Assembly: GCA_028554795.2 (NCBI GenBank)
Contig: CM068831.1
Span: forward strand, 58,465,180-58,529,179
DNA length: 64,000 nucleotides
Direction of reading: 5' to 3'
Source: Sinohyriopsis cumingii
Lineage: Eukaryota; Mollusca; Bivalvia; Unionida; Unionidae
Position 1 is the stretch's first letter. Every line of letters starts with the position of its first letter. The notes under the pieces are model-generated. The model saw only the letters and a program-made list of their open reading frames with translations, made no database searches and had not been told where the DNA came from. Both the position numbers and the translations under genes were made by a program. Shown here piece after piece: positions 50,936-64,000 of the stretch.

Positions 50936-53900
50936 CTGGTCAGATTGGCTACAGGAAAGGAAATGTATGTAGTTCCTAATCAAATTAGTCACATGAATAC
51001 GTTGGATGCACTGGCCAGATGGGCTACAGGAAAGGAAATGTATGTAGTCCCGTATCAAATTAGTCACATGAATACGTTGGATGCATTGGCCAGATGGCCT
51101 CAAGGAAAGGAAATGTATGTAGTTCCTAATCAAATTAGTCACATGAATACGTTGGATGCACTGGCCAGATGGGCTCCAGGAAAGGAAATGTATGTAGTTC
51201 CTAATCAAATTAGTCACATGAATACGTTGGATGCACTGGCCAGATGGCCTCAAGGAAAGGAAATGTATGTAGTTCCTAATCAAATTAGTCACATGAATAC
51301 GTTGGATGCACTGGCCAGATGGGCTCAAGGAAAGGAAATGTATGTAGTTCCTAATCAAATTAGTCACATGAATACGTTGGATGCACTGGCCAGATGGGCT
51401 CAAGGAAAGGAAATGTATGTAGTTCCTAATCAAATTAGTCACATGAATACGTTGGATGCACTGGCCAGATGGGCTACAGGAAAGGAAATGTATGTAGTTC
51501 CTAATCAAATTAGTCACATGAATACGTTGGATGCACTGGCCAGATGGGCTCCAGGAAAGGAAATGTATGTAGTTCCGTATCAAATTAGTCACATGAATAC
51601 GTTGGATGCATTGGCCAGATGGCCTCAAGGAAAGGAAATGTATGTAGTTCCTAATCAAATTAGTCACATGAATACGTTGGATGCACTGGCCAGATGGGCT
51701 CCAGGAAAGGAAATGTATGTAGTTCCTAATCAAATTAGTCACATGAATACGTTGGATGCACTGGCCAGATGGCCTCAAGGAAAGGAAATGTATGTAGTTC
51801 CTAATCAAATTAGTCACATGAATACGTTGGATGCATTGGCCAGATTGGCTACAGGAAAGGAAATGTATGTAGTTCCTAATCAAATTAGTCACATGAATAC
51901 GTTGGATGCACTGGTCAGATTGGCTACAGGAAAGGAAATGTATGTAGTTCCGTATCAAATTAGTCACATGAATACGTTGGATGCACTGGTCAGATTGGCT
52001 ACAGGAGAGGAAATGTATGTAGTTCCGTATCAAATTAGTCACATGAATACGTTGGATGCACTGGCCAGATGGGCTCCAGGAAAGGAAATGTATGTAGTTC
52101 CTAATCAAATTAGTCACATGAATACGTTGGATGCACTGGCCAGATGGCCTCAAGGAAAGGAAATGTATGTAGTTCCTAATCAAATTAGTCACATGAATAC
52201 GTTGGATGCACTGGCCAGATGGGCTCAAGGAAAGGAAATGTATGTAGTTCCTAATCAAATTAGTCACATGAATACGTTGGATGCACTGGCCAGATGGGCT
52301 CAAGGAAAGGAAATGTATGTGGTTCCTAATCAAATTAGTCACATGAATACGTTGGATGCACTGGCCAGATGGGCTACAGGAAAGGAAATGTATGTAGTTC
52401 CTAATCAAATTAGTCACATGAATACGTTGGATGCACTGGCCAGATGGGCTCAAGGAAAGGAAATGTATGTAGTTCCTAATCAAATTAGTCACATGAATAC
52501 GTTGGATGCACTGGCCAGATGGGCTACAGGAAAGGAAATGTATGTAGTTCCTAATCAAATTAGTCACATGAATACGTTGGATGCACTGGCCAGATGGGCT
52601 CCAGGAAAGGAAATGTATGTAGTTCCGTATCAAATTAGTCACATGAATACGTTGGATGCATTGCCCAGATGGCCTCAAGGAAAGGAAATGTATGTAGTTC
52701 CTAATCAAATTAGTCACATGAATACGTTGGATGCACTGGCCAGATGGGCTCCAGGAAAGGAAATGTATGTAGTTCCTAATCAAATTAGTCACATGAATAC
52801 GTTGGATGCACTGGCCAGATGGCCTCAAGGAAAGGAAATGTATGTAGTTCCTAATCAAATTAGTCACATGAATACGTTGGATGCACTGGCCAGATGGGCT
52901 CAAGGAAAGGAAATGTATGTAGTTCCTAATCAAATTAGTCACATGAATACGTTGGATGCACTGGCCAGATGGGCTACAGGAAAGGAAATGTATGTAGTTC
53001 CTAATCAAATTAGTCACATGAATACGTTGGATGCATTGGCCAGATGGGCTCAAAGAAAGGAAATGTATGTAGTTCCTAATCAAATTAGTCACATGAATAC
53101 GTTGGATGCACTGGCCAGATGGCCTCAAGGAAAGGAAATGTATGTAGTTCCTAATCAAATTAGCCACATGAATACGTTGGATGCACTGGCCAGATGGCCT
53201 CAAGGAAAGGAAATGTATGTAGTTCTTAATCAAATTAGTCACATGAATACGTTGGATGCACTGGCCAGATGGGCTCAAGGAAAGGAAATGTATGTAGTTC
53301 CTAATCAAATTAGTCACATGAATACATTGGATGCACTGGCCAGATGGCCTCAAGGAAAGGAAATGTATGTAGTTCCTAATCAAATTAGTCACATGAATAC
53401 GTTGGATGCACTGGCCAGATGGGCTCAAGGAAAGGAAATGTATGTAGTCCCGTATCAAATTAGTCACATGAATACATTGGATGCACTGGTCAGATTGGCT
53501 ACAGGAAAGGAAATGTATGTAGTTCCTAATCAAATTAGTCACATGAATACGTTGGATGCACTGGCCAGATGGGCTCAAGGAAAGGAAATGTATGTAGTTC
53601 CTAATCAAATTAGTCACATGAATACGTTGGATGCACTGGCCAGATGGGCTCCAGGAAAGGAAATGTATGTAGTTCCTAATCAAATTAGTCACATGAATAC
53701 GTTGGATGCACTGGCCAGATGGGCTCAAGGAAAGGAAATGTATGTAGTTCCTAATAAAATTAGTCACATGAATACATTGGATGCACTGGTCAGATTGGCT
53801 ACAGGAAAGGAAATGTATGTAGTTCCGTATCAAATTAGTCACATGAATACGTTGGATGCACTGGTCAGATTGGCTACAGGAGAGGAAATGTATGTAGTTC

Positions 53901-56900
53901 CGTATCAAATTAGTCACATGAATACGTTGGATGCACTGGCCAGATGGCCTCAAGGAAAGGAAATGTATGTAGTTCCTAATCAAATTAGTCACATGAATAC
54001 GTTGGATGCACTGGCCAGATGGGCTCAAGGAAAGGAAATGTATGTAGTTCCTAATCAAATTAGTCACATGAATACGTTGGATGCACTGGCCAGATGGGCT
54101 CAAGGAAAGGAAATGTATGTGGTTCCTAATCAAATTAGTCACATGAATACGTTGGATGCACTGGCCAGATGGGCTACAGGAAAGGAAATGTATGTAGTTC
54201 CTAATCAAATTAGTCACATGAATACGTTGGATGCACTGGCCAGATGGGCTCAAGGAAAGGAAATGTATGTAGTTCCTAATCAAATTAGTCACATGAATAC
54301 GTTGGATGCACTGGCCAGATGGGCTACAGGAAAGGAAATGTATGTAGTTCCTAATCAAATTAGTCACATGAATACGTTGGATGCACTGGCCAGATGGGCT
54401 CAAGGAAAGGAAATGTATGTAGTTCCTAATCAAACTAGTCAGATGAATACGTTGGATGCACTGGCCAGATGGCCTCAAGGAAAGGAAATGTATGTAGTTC
54501 CTAATCAAATTAGTCACATGAATACGTTGGATGCACTGGCCAGATGGCCTCAAGGAAAGGAAATGTATGTAGTTCCTAATCAAATTAGTCACATGAATAC
54601 GTTGGACGCACTGGCCAGATGGGCTCAAGGAAAGGAAATGTATGTAGTTCCTAATCAAATTAGTCACATGAATACATTGGATGCACTGGCCAGATGGCCT
54701 CAAGGAAAGGAAATGTATGTAGTTCCTAATCAAATTAGTCACATGAATACGTTGAATGCACTGGCCACATGGCCTCAAGGAAAGGAAATGTATGTAGTCC
54801 CGTATCAAATTAGTCACATGAATACATTGGATGCACTGGTCAGATTGGCTACAGGAAAGGAAATGTATGTAGTTCCTAATCAAATTAGTCACATGAATAC
54901 GTTGGATGCACTGGCCAGATGGGCTCAAGGAAAGGAAATGTATGTAGTTCCTAATCAAATTAGTCACATGAATACGTTGGATGCACTGGCCAGATGGGCT
55001 CAAGGAAAGGAAATGTATGTAGTTCCTAATCAAATTAGTCACATGAATACGTTGGATGCACTGGCCAGATGGGCTCAAGGAAAGGAAATGTATGTAGTTC
55101 CTAATCAAATTAGTCACATGAATACGTTGGATGCACTGGCCAGATGGGCTACAGGAAAGGAAATGTATGTAGTTCCTAATCAAATTAGTCACATGAATAC
55201 GTTGGATGCACTGGCCAGATGGGCTCCAGGAAAGGAAATGTATGTAGTTCCGTATCAAATTAGTCACATGAATACGTTGGATGCATTGGCCAGATGGCCT
55301 CAAGGAAAGGAAATGTATGTAGTTCCTAATCAAATTAGTCGCATGAATACGTTGGATGCACTGGCCAGATGGCCTCAAGGAAAGGAAATGTATGTAGTTC
55401 CTAATCAAATTAGTCACATGAATACGTTGGATGCACTGGCCAGATGGGCTCAAGGAAAGGAAATGTATGTAGTTCCTAATCAAATTAGTCACATGAATAC
55501 GTTGGATGCACTGGCCAGATGGGCTACAGGAAAGGAAATGTATGTAGTTCCTAATCAAATTAGTCACATGAATACGTTGGATGCATTGGCCAGATGGGCT
55601 CAAGGAAAGGAAATGTATGTAGTTCCTAATCAAATTAGTCACATGAATACGTTGGATGCACTGGCCAGATGGCCTCAAGGAAAGGAAATGTATGTAGTTC
55701 CTAATCAAATTAGCCACATGAATACGTTGGATGCACTGGCCAGATGGCCTCAAGGAAAGGAAATGTATGTAGTTCCTCATCAAATTAGTCACATGAATAC
55801 GTTGGACGCACTGGCCAGATGGGCTCAAGGAAAGGAAATGTATGTAGTTCCTAATCAAATTAGTCACATGAATACATTGGATGCACTGGCCAGATGGCCT
55901 CAAGGAAAGGAAATGTATGTAGTTCCTAATCAAATTAGTCACATGAATACGTTGGATGCACTGGCCAGATGGGCTCAAGGAAAGGAAATGTATGTAGTCC
56001 CGTATCAAATTAGTCACATGAATACATTGGATGCACTGGTCAGATTGGCTACAGGAAAGGAAATGTATGTAGTTCCTAATCAAATTAGTCACATGAATAC
56101 GTTGGATGCACTGGCCAGATGGGCTCAAGGAAAGGAAATGTATGTAGTTCCTAATCAAATTAGTCACATGAATACGTTGGATGCACTGGCCAGATGGGCT
56201 CAAGGAAAGGAAATGTATGTAGTTCCTAATCAAATTAGTCACATGAATACGTTGGATGCACTGGCCAGATGGGCTCAAGGAAAGGAAATGTATGTAGTTC
56301 CTAATCAAATTAGTCACATGAATACGTTGGATGCACTGGCCAGATGGGCTCAAGGAAAGGAAATGTATGTAGTTCCTAATCAAATTAGTCACATGAATAC
56401 GTTGGATGCACTGGCCAGATGGGCTACAGGAAAGGAAATGTATGTAGTTCCTAATCAAATTAGTCACATGAATACGTTGGATGCACTGGTCAGATTGGCT
56501 ACAGGAAAGGAAATGTATGTAGTTCCTAATCAAATTAGTCACATGAATACGTTGGATGCACTGGTCAGATTGGCTACAGGAAAGGAAATGTATGTAGTTC
56601 CGTATCAAATTAGTCACATGAATACGTTGGATGCACTGGTCAGATTGGCTACAGGAGAGGAAATGTATGTAGTTCCGTATCAAATTAGTCACATGAATAC
56701 GTTGGATGCACTGGCCAGATGGGCTCCAGGAAAGGAAATGTATGTAGTTCCTAATCAAATTAGTCACATGAATACGTTGGATGCACTGGCCAGATGGCCT
56801 CAAGGAAAGGAAATGTATGTAGTTCCTAATCAAATTAGTCACATGAATACGTTGGATGCACTGGCCAGATGGGCTACAGGAAAGGAAATGTATGTAGTTC

Positions 56901-58064
56901 CTAATCAAATTAGTCACATGAATACGTTGGATGCACTGGCCAGATGGGCTCAAGGAAAGGAAATGTATGTAGTTCCTAATCAAATTAGTCACATGAATAC
57001 GTTGGATGCACTGGCCAGATGGGCTACAGGAAAGGAAATGTATGTAGTTCCTAATCAAATTAGTCACATGAATACGTTGGATGCACTGGCCAGATGGGCT
57101 CAAGGAAAGGAAATGTATGTAGTTCCTAATCAAATTAGTCACATGAATACGTTGGATGCACTGGCCAGATGGCCTCAAGGAAAGGAAATGTATGTAGTTC
57201 CTAATCAAATTAGTCACATGAATACGTGGGATGCACTGGCCAGATGGCCTCAAGGAAAGGAAATGTATGTAGTTCCTAATCAAATTAGTCACATGAATAC
57301 GTTGGACGCACTGGCCAGATGGGTTCAAGGAAAGGAAATATATGTAGTTCCTAATCAAATTAGTCACATGAATACATTGGATGCACTGGCCACATGGCCT
57401 CAAGGAAAGGAAATGTATGTAGTTCCTAATCAAATTAGTCACATGAATACGTTGGATGCACTGGCCACATGGCCTCAAGGAAAGGAAATGTATGTAGTCC
57501 CGTATCAAATTAGTCACATGAATACATTGGATGCACTGGTCAGATTGGCTACAGGAAAGGAAATGTATGTAGTTCCTAATCAAATTAGTCACATGAATAC
57601 GTTGGATGCACTGGTCAGATTGGCTACAGGAAAGGAAATGTATGTAGTTCCTAATCAAATTAGTCACATGAATACGTTGGATGCACTGGCCAGATGGGCT
57701 ACAGGAAAGGAAATGTATGTAGTTCCTAATCAAATTAGTCACATGAATACGTTGGATGCACTGGTCAGATTGGCTACAGGAAAGGAAATGTATGTAGTTA
57801 CTAATCAAATTAGTCACATGAATACGTTGGATGCACTGGTCAGATTGGCTACAGGAAAGGAAATGTATGTAGTTCCGTATCAAATTAGTCACATGAATAC
57901 GTTGGATGCACTGGTCAGATTGGCTCCAGGAAAGGAAATGTATGTAGTTCCGTATCAAATTAGTCACATAAATACACTGGACGCACTGGCCAGATCCGCT
58001 CCAGGAAAGGAAATGTATGTAGTTCCGTATCCAATTATTCAAATAAATACGTTGGATGCATCTT
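50936..58064. repeat. 75-bp tandem satellite, about 95 copies
   Basis: Every unit is exactly 75 bp, with only point changes and no indels. Typical unit: CACATGAATACGTTGGATGC, ACTGGCCAGATGG, a variable triplet region, GGAAAGGAAATGTATGTAGT, and a CCTAAT or CCGTAT variant. One frame on each strand stays open throughout (25 residues per unit, about 2,380 codons), but neither has an ATG outside the array or a promoter. Units differ mainly at two sites (W-A-T, W-A-P, W-A-Q, W-P-Q or L-A-T; N or Y), and a rare GAGGAA variant recurs at 52008, 53883 and 56658, spaced by 25 and 37 units, showing higher-order duplication. End units on the right (57960-58064) are diverged. I call it a satellite, not a gene. 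Confidence 0.9.
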
Positions 58065-58084
58065 GCAAATAAATAATATCCCAA

Positions 58085-58518
58085 TGTTTATATTGATAAT
58101 GTAGATACACATAAAAAATATTCAAAACGTCCACGACCAGAATATTGTGTTCAAATATCGTTCGTGTCAAAAGCTTGATTCTTCTGATTAATAATTCGAG
58201 AAAAGTGTTCCTGATGATGATACTTATTGATCCTATACTTTACGTGAATTTTGTGAATGTGAAAGAGAGTACAATACCTGTAATGCACACAAATTGTGAG
58301 GCACTTGTTCAACATAAATAGCACGTGTTTTTTTTTTTTTTACTGCAGCGACTGAGGATGCCAGGTTTGACATATTTATTGTCAAGACGATGAGTGCACA
58401 TGCACTGGTTTATTATCTTGTATCAAATGGGTCTCAAGAGTTGATTGAATGAAAAAGAAGTAAGACAGATTGATACAAATATGAATGAAAAAGTAAGAAA
58501 GATTTATACAACTAAATG

Positions 58519-58567
<49 letters not shown>

Positions 58568-59271
58568 TTGGGTAACACAAGGTATTAATCCCTTAAGATA
58601 TTATATATTATTGATGAATACTGTCATGAAATGGCAATAGATTTCGTTTTTGGAGCAATCTATGCCATATTAATACATTAATTGCCCAGAGTCGTTACAC
58701 GTGTATTAAATGACATTGAGATTAAGAAAAGCGCATTGAGAATATCGTGATACACATCATAGTAGTTTCTCTTTATAGCATATGCTATGCATTCCCAGAC
58801 TTGTACTTCGAACAAACAAGGTCATGTGGCACTGAATTTCAGGTTGACATGATACCCGTTGTCTTCTTGTAAGCATGTAAACATGAAAATGAACCTTGAA
58901 AAGACGTGCGCTACATTTTATTAATGACAAGAATTTATATACATTCATTGGTGCTTCTACACGCACGAGCACGCGCAGTCATACATAAACTCACGAATAC
59001 GAGAAGATGCCGATGTTTATGAAGAGGACGTTTACTCAAGGATAAGGAGAATTTTATCCCATATGTGAGGCCAGCAATCAAACTCCTGATTTATAATTTG
59101 ATTTGAAAAAATGGAGCACCAAACGTCGACCAACTTGCCCGATGTTGACCTTTCACATACATACAGCATACGTGTACATTATAAGTTTAAAGATAAATGA
59201 ATATGTGTATATGACGTTCCAAAAGCAGCAAATGAACAATGCCAAAGATGTGAAGGAAGGACTCAATGAAG

Positions 59272-59309
<38 letters not shown>

Positions 59310-62121
59310 AAAAGGATTGCTTATGATTAGACTCGAAATGATTTTGCCAACGAGCAAGTTACTCCGACACCACTCAACATATGACGACGTGCTAAGCAAG
59401 TTACAGTATAAATATTGCATATTGCCTTGTGGGGCTCCGTTAGGTTACATCAATTATGCCCCAAAATGTATCTTCTCCTTTCTTTAAAATAAATTATACT
59501 TGTTTTTGCATTAAAAGATGGAGTAAAATTTGTAGTTGTAGGATATAATCTCTCTCTTCAATAAATAGGTCTTCAAGAATTACTGCAATCAAGTGTATAA
59601 CTCTTTCAGCTTGTTACATATATCTGATTTATTTCATGCTTATTTTAATTTAACTGTTTGTCAGTTTTACATTTTTATTCTATTATATGCTATTGTAATG
59701 TACATTTATTCACTGGAGATGATATTTTTGCAGAAAACCGGTTGACCTGAATCATTCTTTTTGTAAACAACAGGTGTTGATCTCATTCCTGACCTTGTTT
59801 CAGAATTTGTAGCAACCTTTGTAAACAAGTGTTATTTTATTTTAAAATGATTGGTTTTCGTCAGGGTCATTTTTTGTTGTACGTGAATAAACATCATCAC
59901 GTGACCCTCCCCCTTTCGAATTCGCAATTCCGGTTTTTCCATTACTGCGCATTTGTTAGTTTTAATAGAGATGCGTAAAGAGAGATTTCTCAGTTTTGGG
60001 TTTTATTCACTGATGTCAAGTTATTTTGTTGTAGCCAGATTTTTAGTTATAATTTTCTTTGGATCAGTTGGAATTCAGAAGGATTCATTTTTGTCTTGAA
60101 ATATTTTGAGGAGTACTTACACAGAAATTTTGGAAAGAGATTGCATACAAATTTTATTTGGATTTCCAGCACCGGACTGCCATTATTTGTATTTCTACAA
60201 GGAACTGTTGATAATCAAAGTACTGACTACAGCATACGTCATCGTCATCCATCTTGGATTTTCCATCAGGATTCGAACATGAAATTATTAGAACATTTAT
60301 TACTAGGACTTTTGCAATTTAATTCGTGAATTATTCTTGGATTATTTTTGTATTATTCTAGGATTATTTTTGGATTTGATTCTTGAAACCGTAAGTTCTT
60401 CTCCTTTTTTACAGAATTTTTCCAGGGATATAAATTATATGTTAAATTTTAAAAGGCTTGTTGTTTTAACTGTTTCTGTGTTACTGTTTATTCGAGCCTA
60501 AACACGTAACAATCTATAGATAAAGATCTAGTCTTCGGTTTTCTCTGTTGCAGAGAAACAAATGAATAATGATGCTAACACTTTGTTACATTCGGGTTCA
60601 AAAGACACGCAGATAATAAGTACGGGTCCTAAAACGTTATGTAAAATAAAGCTAAAATCTTTACAAAACCAATCCCAGCCACATAACTTGTATGCGCTCC
60701 CACTCTGCTCTTGCTTTAGTAAGGGTTAGAGATAAGGGATTTTTAATTAGTTTAACATTTGTGCCTTATCCAAAGGCATGAAATGATCCAGGCTCAAACA
60801 GTCATGGAAAGATAAAGAAAAGAACCGAACCTGTTGACATCTGGTGTCAGTTGTCAAGAATGTTAAGATTAAATCTGGCCGACTGTCACTACAAACAAAT
60901 AGAATCTGCTACAGAGTAAAATCATACTGATGACACATATTGCATTTTAAACGTGTTCAGCACTTTTTTCAGCACGTCCATAGTTTGTGTGGTTGTGTGA
61001 TTCACAATGTTTTTCTTCTTCTCCATATTCTATTCATGTTGCTAGAGTTTAAGATTGTGAATTTTTATATGTGTATAATATAATCAACAACACCAAGTGA
61101 AATGAAGAATGATGTTTAATACGAGGAATGGGTGGAAAATACACGGTAGTTGTTATTTTTATTATCATTCCAGTGGACATATAGTCATTGTGATATTCCC
61201 ATAACAAATGCTCTCGCATTCACATAAATTTATCAAAGTGGTCATTATCTAACTTGTCCTTTAAACTTTGATGACGTAATTGTAAATAACTTTACAACTG
61301 TTGTCTCCACGCAGACCTTAAATATGTAGATGTCGAGAAAACAAATCTTGTATAGAATAAATTAGTCATCTATAACGCTGGTTGTTTCATAAGAATCATT
61401 ATGTTTTATGACAAAATCACTTTATGTGTTCATTCAAGCATACACATCAGTTCCAATATGGTTTATTCATCATTATGGGAATGCAAGGTACAAATGAACG
61501 CTGACGGATTTAAACATTTGCCTTTTATCACATGGTCCACATGCGACAACTAAATGATATTCTAATGATAGGTTATTCTAATAATAGGTTATTCTAATAA
61601 TAGGTTATTCTAATAATAGGTTATTCTAATAATAGGTTATTCACGTATGCCTTTATATTCTGTTAAATTAGGAAATTGGTGGTCGCATGTGGACACTGAA
61701 CGCTTGAAACACTGCTCCAATTGTAGCACAAAATGGCTATTTTATAGCCGAATGTGGCTTCGCGAGTACGTACATGAGATACTACATTTACATATATTGC
61801 AAACATCAACTGCAATTTTAAGTTTTTCAAATGCTGAATTTTTTTTGTGCCTTGGTAGTATTAGATCAACTACGTTTTTGAATTTTTTTAAAATTGTGGG
61901 CAAATAAGAGGCTTTACTGCCCCTACCCCTTCTCTACCCCCTTTAGGTGGGTCTGGTAGTGTAGTGATTTTGCGCACATTGTATGAACGCGCTCTAGTGC
62001 TTTTGTGAAAATATTCCGTATTGGTGGCCTTGTGTTTTTGTTAAAACTGTGGTATATTCATGTATCGGTCGACATGTAGTTTGCAGTTAATATCAACAAA
62101 GTACCTAACTCCAAAAATATG
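58085..62121. other. Non-coding host DNA with simple repeats
   Basis: No supported gene. Includes (ATT)n at 58522-58567, (TC)n at 59272-59303, a dispersed repeat at about 60345-60515 (see 41990), and a five-copy 17-bp minisatellite (TAATAATAGGTTATTCT) at 61557-61642. Confidence 0.5.
60345..60515 (+). repeat. Dispersed repeat, copy 2
   Basis: Matches the 41990-42175 repeat in word order (TTCTAGGATTATT, AAGTTCTT, GCTTGTTG, CGTAACA). Confidence 0.4.

Positions 62122-64000
<1,879 letters not shown>

Noticed and set aside
50945..58072. Giant 2,375-codon ORF (plus strand) and its 2,383-codon mirror (minus strand)
   Set aside because: Both arise from a 75-bp satellite without stops in one frame per strand. 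Neither begins with an ATG outside the array, and there is no promoter or splice context.

Overview
The window is animal nuclear DNA carrying one nearly intact, virus-like DNA transposon of the Polinton/Maverick (adintovirus-type) class. Host signs are introns with GT-AG borders, long (AT)n and (GT)n microsatellites, tRNA-derived SINE-like repeats, decayed LINE and Penelope-like fragments, and low gene density. Small secreted cysteine-rich proteins and the SINE types fit a lophotrochozoan, perhaps a mollusc. That placement is inference.

The transposon spans 3564-23842 (20,279 bp). It starts with AG, has 288-bp terminal inverted repeats (TIRs), and is flanked by a perfect 6-bp target duplication (CAGATA at 3558-3563 and 23843-23848). 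Its core, 5.2-21.0 kb, encodes a zinc-knuckle protein (minus strand), protein-primed family B DNA polymerase (one in-frame stop splits it), a BIR-domain IAP-like protein, a duplicated gene pair, small and membrane proteins, the packaging ATPase, basic core-like proteins, a coiled-coil protein, a retroviral-type integrase with chromodomain, a membrane protein, the minor capsid protein, a pVI-like protein, the double-jelly-roll major capsid protein, a Cys/His protein and an adenain-type protease. Together these cover replication, integration, capsid building, maturation and packaging.

The most unusual feature is at the two ends of the transposon. Five small terminal genes (two left, three right) are each followed, 18-29 nt after the stop codon, by a perfect replication-dependent histone-type 3' end: a 6-bp stem with a TTTC loop, an ACCCA-like flank, then 13-14 nt later an AAAAGARA purine element like the U7 snRNA target. 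The stem covaries between copies (basal G-C or A-T). Core genes lack this and show TATA boxes and a few AATAAA signals. The three right-end genes also share a promoter module (GGGGATGTTTTCC-TTCACGTNCGCGCTTT directly before TATA). This suggests a separately controlled, possibly S-phase-linked, SLBP/U7-processed gene set. I know of no description of this, but could not search.

Flanks: 1-3557 holds one secreted-peptide exon and a SINE-like repeat. 23849-50.9 kb holds decayed retroelements, a P2X7-like domain pseudogene, a THAP gene, a four-exon secreted EF-hand gene (minus, 46181 to 38699) with a cationic cysteine-rich peptide exon inside its first intron, and many microsatellites. 50936-58064 is a roughly 95-copy, 75-bp satellite open in one frame on each strand. 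58-64 kb has simple repeats and no gene I can support.
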